Shown: positions 59,992 to 64,000 of the stretch, piece by piece | Layout of the letters: every line of letters begins with the position of its first letter | How positions within the stretch are numbered: the first letter of the stretch is position 1 | NCBI GenBank assembly: GCA_963816955.1 | Contig: CAWFME010000007.1 | Location: 1-64,000 of the forward strand | Reading direction: 5' to 3' | Origin: DATFQI01 sp963816955 | GTDB lineage: Bacteria; Actinomycetota; Thermoleophilia; Solirubrobacterales; Solirubrobacteraceae | Length of the DNA: 64,000 bases | Made by a program: the position numbers and the translations under genes | Notes under the pieces: model-generated | Databases searched by the model: none | What the model saw: the letters and a program-made list of their open reading frames with translations, nothing else | Told to the model about the DNA's origin: nothing

Positions 59992-61105
59992 CGACCTGGA
60001 CGTCGAAGGCAAGCGCGTCCTCGTCCGGGTGGACTTCAACGTCCCCCTGGACGAGGAGCAGAACATCACCGACGACGCCCGCATCCGCGCCGCGCTGCCG
60101 ACGCTCGAGGAGCTGCGCTCGAAGGGCGCCCGGCTCGTGCTGGCGGCGCACCTCGGGCGCCCCAAGGACCGCGAGCCGGAGCTCTCGCTGCGGCCCGCCG
60201 CCGAGCGGCTGAGCGAGCTGCTCGGGGAGGAGGTCCAGCTCGCGCCGGACCTCGACGACGTCCCCGACGGCGACGTGGTGATGCTCGAGAACGTGCGTTT
60301 CGAGGCTGGAGAGACCGAGAACGACCCCGAGCTGGCGGAGCGCTACGCCGCGCTCGCCGACGTCTATGTCAACGACGCGTTCGGCGCCGCGCACCGCGCG
60401 CACGCCTCCACGGAGGCCGTCGCGCGGCTGCTGCCGAGCGCGGCCGGGCGGCTGCTCGAGCGCGAGGTCACGACGCTGCGCGGCATCCTGGACGATCCGA
60501 AGCGCCCGCTCGTGGCGGTCGTCGGCGGCGCGAAGGTGACGGACAAGATCGGCGTGCTCGAGGCGTTCCTGGAGCGCGCGGACGCGATCCTGATCGGCGG
60601 GGCGATGTGCTTCCCGTTCTTCGCGGCCCAGGGCCATGACGTGGGCGACTCGCTGTGCGAGGAGGAGGGCATCGAGCCGGCCCGCAAGCTCGCGGGCCAG
60701 GACAAGATCCGCCTCCCGGAGGACCTGGTCGCCGGCCGCGAGTTCAAGGCCGACACGGAGCGCCGCGAGCTCGACGGGATCGACGTCCCGGACGGCTGGA
60801 TGGGGCTCGACGTCGGCTCGGCCACCGCCGAGCGCTTCGCCGGCGTGATCGCCGAGGCCGGCACGGTGTTCTGGAACGGCCCGATGGGCGCCTTCGAGCT
60901 CGAGCCGTTCGCGGCCGGGACGAAGCGGGTCGCGGAGGCGATCGCGGCGGCGCCCGGCACCACCGTGGTCGGCGGCGGCGACTCGGCCGCCGCGCTCGCC
61001 CACTTCGGCCTCGCCGACGACGTCGACCATCTCTCGACCGGCGGCGGTGCGTCGCTGGAGCTGGTCGAGGGCAAGCCCCTGCCCGGCGTGGAGGTCCTTC
61101 AGTGA
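59978..61105 (+). CDS. pgk: Phosphoglycerate kinase
   Basis: A 375-residue enzyme, slightly short: LDVEGKRVLVRVDFNVPLDE, LVLAAHLGRPKD, LENVRFEAGETENDPELAER, YVNDAFGAAHRAHASTEAVA, VGGAKVTDKIGVLEAFLERA and VVGGGDSAAALAHFGLADDV near the end. It transfers phosphate from 1,3-bisphosphoglycerate to ADP. GTG at 59978 lies 14 bases inside gap. Its stop overlaps the tpiA GTG (61102-61105). Confidence 0.97.
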   Translation: MRTLDDLDVEGKRVLVRVDFNVPLDEEQNITDDARIRAALPTLEELRSKGARLVLAAHLGRPKDREPELSLRPAAERLSELLGEEVQLAPDLDDVPDGDVVMLENVRFEAGETENDPELAERYAALADVYVNDAFGAAHRAHASTEAVARLLPSAAGRLLEREVTTLRGILDDPKRPLVAVVGGAKVTDKIGVLEAFLERADAILIGGAMCFPFFAAQGHDVGDSLCEEEGIEPARKLAGQDKIRLPEDLVAGREFKADTERRELDGIDVPDGWMGLDVGSATAERFAGVIAEAGTVFWNGPMGAFELEPFAAGTKRVAEAIAAAPGTTVVGGGDSAAALAHFGLADDVDHLSTGGGASLELVEGKPLPGVEVLQ

Positions 61106-61878
61106 GCACCCGTACCCCGTTCATCGCGGGGAACTGGAAGATGAACAAGACCATCGCCGAGGCGGAGGCGTTCATCGCCGCGCTGCTGCCGCAGGTCTAC
61201 GACACCGAGGGCGTGGAGGTGGCGATCTGCCCGCCCTACCTCTCGCTGCAGGCGATGGTCGACTCCGCGCGCGGCTCGCGCGTCGGCGTCTACGCGCAGA
61301 ACATGCACTTCAAGGACTCCGGCGCCTACACCGGCGAGGTGTCCGCCGCAATGCTGACCGAGATCGACGTGGACGGTGCCGTGCTCGGCCACTCGGAGCG
61401 GCGCGAGCACTTCGGCGAGACCGACAAGGCGCTGCAGGCGAAGGTGCCGGCCGCGCTGGAGGCCGGCCTGATCCCGATCCTGTGCGTGGGGGAGACGGAG
61501 GAGGAGCGCGAGCGCGGCGACACGGAGCGCAAGCTGCGCCACCAGGTGCAGGAGGCGCTCGACAAGGTGCCGATCGAGCGCCTGCCGGAGGTCGTGATCG
61601 CCTACGAGCCCGTGTGGGCGATCGGCACGGGGCTGACCGCGACGACCGAGCAGGCCCAGGACGCATGCGGCTTCGTGCGCGCGCTCGTCGAGGGCTTCGA
61701 CAAGGCGGCCGGCCAGGCCGTGCGGATCCTCTACGGCGGCTCGCTGAAGCCCGAGGGGGCCGAGGAGCTGCTCTCGCTGCCCGACATCGACGGCGGGCTG
61801 ATCGGCGGCGCGAGCCTCGATCCGGGCGACTTCGCCTCGATCGTGCAGACCGCGGCGAAGCTCGTCGCCACGGCATGA
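61102..61878 (+). CDS. tpiA: Triosephosphate isomerase
   Basis: A 258-residue TIM barrel: TPFIAGNWKMNKTIAEAEAF (NWKMN), YAQNMHFKDSGAYTGEVSAA, VLGHSERREHFGETD (His), VIAYEPVWAIGTGLTATTEQ (Glu), ILYGGSLKPEGAEELLSLPD and GGLIGGASLDPGDF. It interconverts dihydroxyacetone phosphate and glyceraldehyde-3-phosphate. GTG 61102 overlaps pgk. The stop overlaps the ATG of a 51-codon ORF (ATGA, 61875-61878). Confidence 0.98.
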   Translation: MSTRTPFIAGNWKMNKTIAEAEAFIAALLPQVYDTEGVEVAICPPYLSLQAMVDSARGSRVGVYAQNMHFKDSGAYTGEVSAAMLTEIDVDGAVLGHSERREHFGETDKALQAKVPAALEAGLIPILCVGETEEERERGDTERKLRHQVQEALDKVPIERLPEVVIAYEPVWAIGTGLTATTEQAQDACGFVRALVEGFDKAAGQAVRILYGGSLKPEGAEELLSLPDIDGGLIGGASLDPGDFASIVQTAAKLVATA

Positions 61879-62030
61879 GCAGCACGACCGATCCGCCATT
61901 CCCGCGCCCCTGGACGGCGCGTCTGACGCTGCGGCGGATCGGCACCCGAGGGATCGCCAGTAACACCACTACTGGCTTCACCCTCGGGCACCGCCCGCCT
62001 TGGTCATACGCACCCCCAGGAGCACGGTGA
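61875..62030 (+). CDS. 51-residue ORF coupled between tpiA and gpmI
   Basis: ATG at 61875 overlaps the tpiA stop as ATGA. The ORF runs to TGA 62028-62030, which overlaps the gpmI ATG as TGATG. The predicted peptide starts MSSTTDPPFPRPWTARLTLR and ends YAPPGAR; it is basic, Pro/Thr/Arg-rich and has no clear family. Two strong RNA hairpins (61888-61942 and 61945-61988) lie inside. It may be a real small protein, or a leader whose translation lets ribosomes reach gpmI. Actinobacteria often carry secG after tpiA; this ORF is not secG-like (no membrane helices). Confidence 0.45.
   Translation: MSSTTDPPFPRPWTARLTLRRIGTRGIASNTTTGFTLGHRPPWSYAPPGAR
61888..61988 (+). other. Two successive RNA stem-loops between tpiA and gpmI
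   Basis: Stem A: CCGATCCGCC (61888-61897) pairs perfectly with GGCGGATCGG (61933-61942). Stem B: CCCGAGGG (61945-61952) pairs with CCCTCGGG (61981-61988), and inside it GCCAGTA (61956-61962) pairs with TACTGGC (61970-61976) around a 7-base loop. Both are perfect or nearly so, in a row, and placed directly before gpmI. Candidate for a regulatory or processing RNA element. Confidence 0.55.
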
Positions 62031-63539
62031 TGGCGGATCGGCCGTGTCCCTGCGTCTGCCTCGTCGTCCTCGACGGCTGGGGGCTGGCGGCGGAGGGGCC
62101 CGGGAACGCGGTCGCGCTGGCGGACACGCCGGTGATGGACCGCCTCTGGGCCGAGCACCCGCACACCCAACTCACCGCCTGCGGAGAAAGCTGTCGGCCT
62201 GCCGGCGGGGCAGATGGGCAACTCGGAGGTCGGCCACCTCAACCTCGGCGCCGGCGCGATCGTCCCGCAGGACCTCGCGCGCATCGACAAGGCGGTCGAG
62301 GACGGCACGCTGGGCGACAGCGAGACGCTGACGGAGCTGATGGACGGCGCGGAGCGCCTGCACCTGATCGGGCTGGTCTCCGACGGCGGCGTGCACTCCT
62401 CCGACCGCCACCTGAAGGCGCTGATCGAGCTGGCCGCCTCCAAGGGCGTGCCCGACGTGATCGTGCACGCGTTCACGGACGGGCGCGACACCTCGCCGAA
62501 GGGCGGCGCGAAGTTCCTGGCCGAGGTCGAGAAGCTCGACGGCGCGCGCGTCGGCTCCGTGATCGGGCGCTACTTCGCGATGGACCGCGACGGCCGCTGG
62601 GACCGGATCCAGAAGGCCTACGACCTGCTCGTGCACGGCAAGGGCGAGCACAGCGCCGACAGCGCCGAGCAGGCGGCGAAGGACGCCTACGAGCGCGACG
62701 AGACCGACGAGTTCATCACCGCGACCGTGGTCGGCGAGGACACGCAGATCCGCGCGGGCGACGCCGTGCTCGGCTTCAACTTCCGGCCCGACCGCATGCG
62801 CGAGATCACGCGCGCGCTGGCCGAGGACGGCTTCGACGAGATCGACCGCGGAGGCGGCGCCGTCGTCGAGCGCTACGCGACGCTGGCGGAGTACGACGAG
62901 GACTGGGACTACCCCGTCGTGTTCCCGCCCGAGCGCCCGGCGGTCACGCTCGCGCAGGTGATCGCCGACCGCGGCCTCAAGCAGCTGCACGTTGCGGAGA
63001 CGGAGAAGTACCCGCACGTGACGTACTTCTTCAACGGCGGCGAGGAGGACGAGCACGAGGGCGAGACGTTCAAGCTCGTGCCCTCCCCGCGCGATGTGCC
63101 GACCTACGACCACAAGCCGGAGATGAGCGCCTACGAGGCGACGGACGCCTTCGTGGAGCGCTTCGAGGCCGATGAGCCCGCGTTCGCGATCATCAACTTC
63201 GCCAACGCCGACATGGTCGGCCACACGGGCGTGATCGAGGCCGCCGTGAAGGCGGTCGAGGCCGCCGACGAGTGCCTCGGGCGGGTGATCGAGACCGTCC
63301 ACGCCGCCGGCGGCGCCTGCATCGTCACCGCCGACCACGGCAACGCGGACGAGATGCTCGAGGAGGACGGGTCGCCTGACACCGCGCACTCGCTGAACCC
63401 GGTGCCTTTCGTCGTCACGGCCGGCGCGGACGCGCTCGACGGGGAGGGGATCCTCGCCGACGTCGCCCCGACGGCGCTCGCGCTGCTGGGGATCGAGCAG
63501 CCGCCGGAGATGACCGGCCGCTCACTTCTCCTCACCTGA
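62030..63539 (+). CDS. gpmI: 2,3-bisphosphoglycerate-independent phosphoglycerate mutase, with a one-base frameshift as written
   Basis: Frame 1 from ATG 62030 gives CLVVLDGWGLAAEGPGNAVA and WAEHPHTQLTACGE. At AAA (62187-62189) it shifts, and the rest reads in another frame from AVGLPAGQMGNSEVGHLNLG (with the phosphorylated Ser) to the stop at 63539. Deleting one A gives GEAV, the expected family sequence. The restored protein has about 502 residues, the normal iPGM length. Further motifs: VHAFTDGRDTSPKGG, NFRPDRMREI, TYDHKPEMSAYE, NFANADMVGHTGVIEA and CIVTADHGNADEML. As a central glycolytic gene the shift is probably a sequencing or assembly error. Confidence 0.9.
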
Positions 63540-63603
63540 AGGGCCTGTCCCCATATTTGCGGATGCAAGTACCTTTGGGTGGCGGGTAGTCTTTGGGGTT
63601 CCG

Positions 63604-64000
63604 ATGAGCACCAGCACCACACCCGACACGCCCCTCGCCACCTCCGCGGAGATCCCGCTGCGCGAGCTGGCGCCCGCCGAGCTCGGCGCGTGGCGCGGCA
63701 TGCTGCGCGTGCACAGCGCGCTCGTGAAGGCGCTCGATGCGGAGCTGATCGCCGTGCACGGGCTGCCCCTGACCTCCTACGAGGTCCTGATCAACCTGCA
63801 GGCGGCGGCCGGCCGCCGGCGGCGCATGGCCGAGCTGGCCGACGGCGTGCTGCTCAGCCGCTCCGGCACGACCCGCCTGGTCGACCGCCTCGAGCGCGAC
63901 GGCCTGCTCGAGCGCGATACGTGCGACTCCGACGGCCGCGGCTGCTTCGCGGTGCTGACCGATCGCGGCGAGGAGCTCCTCACGAAGGCGCGGGCGACCC
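63604..64000 (+). CDS. MarR-family regulator, partial (runs off the window)
   Basis: ATG 63604 starts MSTSTTPDTPLATSAEIPLR, then the MarR fold: LGAWRGMLRVHSALVKALDA, LPLTSYEVLINLQAAAGRRR (first helices), MAELADGVLLSRSGTTRLVD (recognition helix) and RLERDGLLERDTCDSDGRGC (wing). The C-terminal part is outside the window. The 64 bases before it hold a loose palindrome (TTGC-GGAT-GCAA, 63561-63572 region) that might be promoter or operator. The target genes are not visible. Confidence 0.88.
   Translation, partial: MSTSTTPDTPLATSAEIPLRELAPAELGAWRGMLRVHSALVKALDAELIAVHGLPLTSYEVLINLQAAAGRRRRMAELADGVLLSRSGTTRLVDRLERDGLLERDTCDSDGRGCFAVLTDRGEELLTKARAT

Overview
This 64 kb window is a chromosomal segment of a very GC-rich bacterium. 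GTG starts are frequent, gene packing is tight (ATGA, GTGA, TTGA and TGATG overlaps) and many secreted proteins end in Arg-rich tails. The gene content (uvrC-rapZ-gap-pgk-tpiA block, ABATE/CGNR regulator, LLM flavin oxidoreductase, DUF6510 protein, Flp/TadE-like proteins, PHO boxes with 11-bp repeats) points to an actinobacterium. I infer Thermoleophilia/Solirubrobacterales, without a phylogenetic test. I see no rRNA, tRNA, CRISPR array, insertion sequence or prophage.

Layout. 0.1-1.5 kb: a gene broken by several frameshifts, then about 600 bases of non-coding DNA with two large hairpins. 1.5-9.1 kb: cupin, acetyltransferase, a LysR regulator divergent from a cysteine-dioxygenase-like gene, a RibD-type reductase, a DMT exporter, and a coupled pair of secreted proteins (one RTX-like). 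9.1-17.9 kb: small zinc-ribbon, acetyltransferase and eIF1-like genes, a ferredoxin-reductase/DUF6510 pair, an MFS transporter with its MarR regulator, a metallophosphoesterase, a CAP protein and an ABC-2 exporter. 17.9-24.9 kb: ppx-ppk for polyphosphate, an ECF sigma factor facing a membrane anti-sigma-like protein, a CGNR regulator, a STAS protein and an M23 peptidase. 24.9-29.9 kb: a coupled minus-strand operon of an alcohol-forming fatty acyl-CoA reductase, two esterase-fold proteins and an ATP-grasp enzyme. 30-36 kb: a predicted polymorphic toxin with a Flp-prepilin N-terminus, a candidate immunity gene, and two tandem secreted paralogues.

36-41.5 kb: enoyl-CoA hydratase, an ABC-F ATPase, an Lrp regulator with an APC permease, and the remnant of an eCIS-cargo-like gene. 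41.5-48.1 kb: a phosphate-starvation module (glycerophosphodiesterase, pstSCAB, phoU, a PhoB-like regulator) with three candidate PHO boxes and a decayed second regulator. Together with ppx-ppk it suggests a developed phosphate economy. 48-51.3 kb: three TadE/TadG-like genes, the last fused to VanY and lytic transglycosylase domains. 51.3-55.9 kb: acetyltransferase, inositol-phosphatase-like protein, threonine aldolase, LLM oxidoreductase and a secreted glycosidase-like protein. 56-63.5 kb: uvrC, rapZ, then gap, pgk, tpiA, a small coupled ORF and gpmI. The window ends inside a MarR gene.

The most novel lead is the 30.5-32.7 kb toxin and immunity pair. Its class III prepilin signal suggests handling by a Tad/Flp-type machine, and the same window encodes TadE-like proteins, one carrying peptidoglycan hydrolase domains. 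Several genes carry single-base frameshifts (gpmI, MFS, tadE-like). In gpmI this looks more like sequence error than biology, so a low rate of homopolymer errors should be kept in mind.
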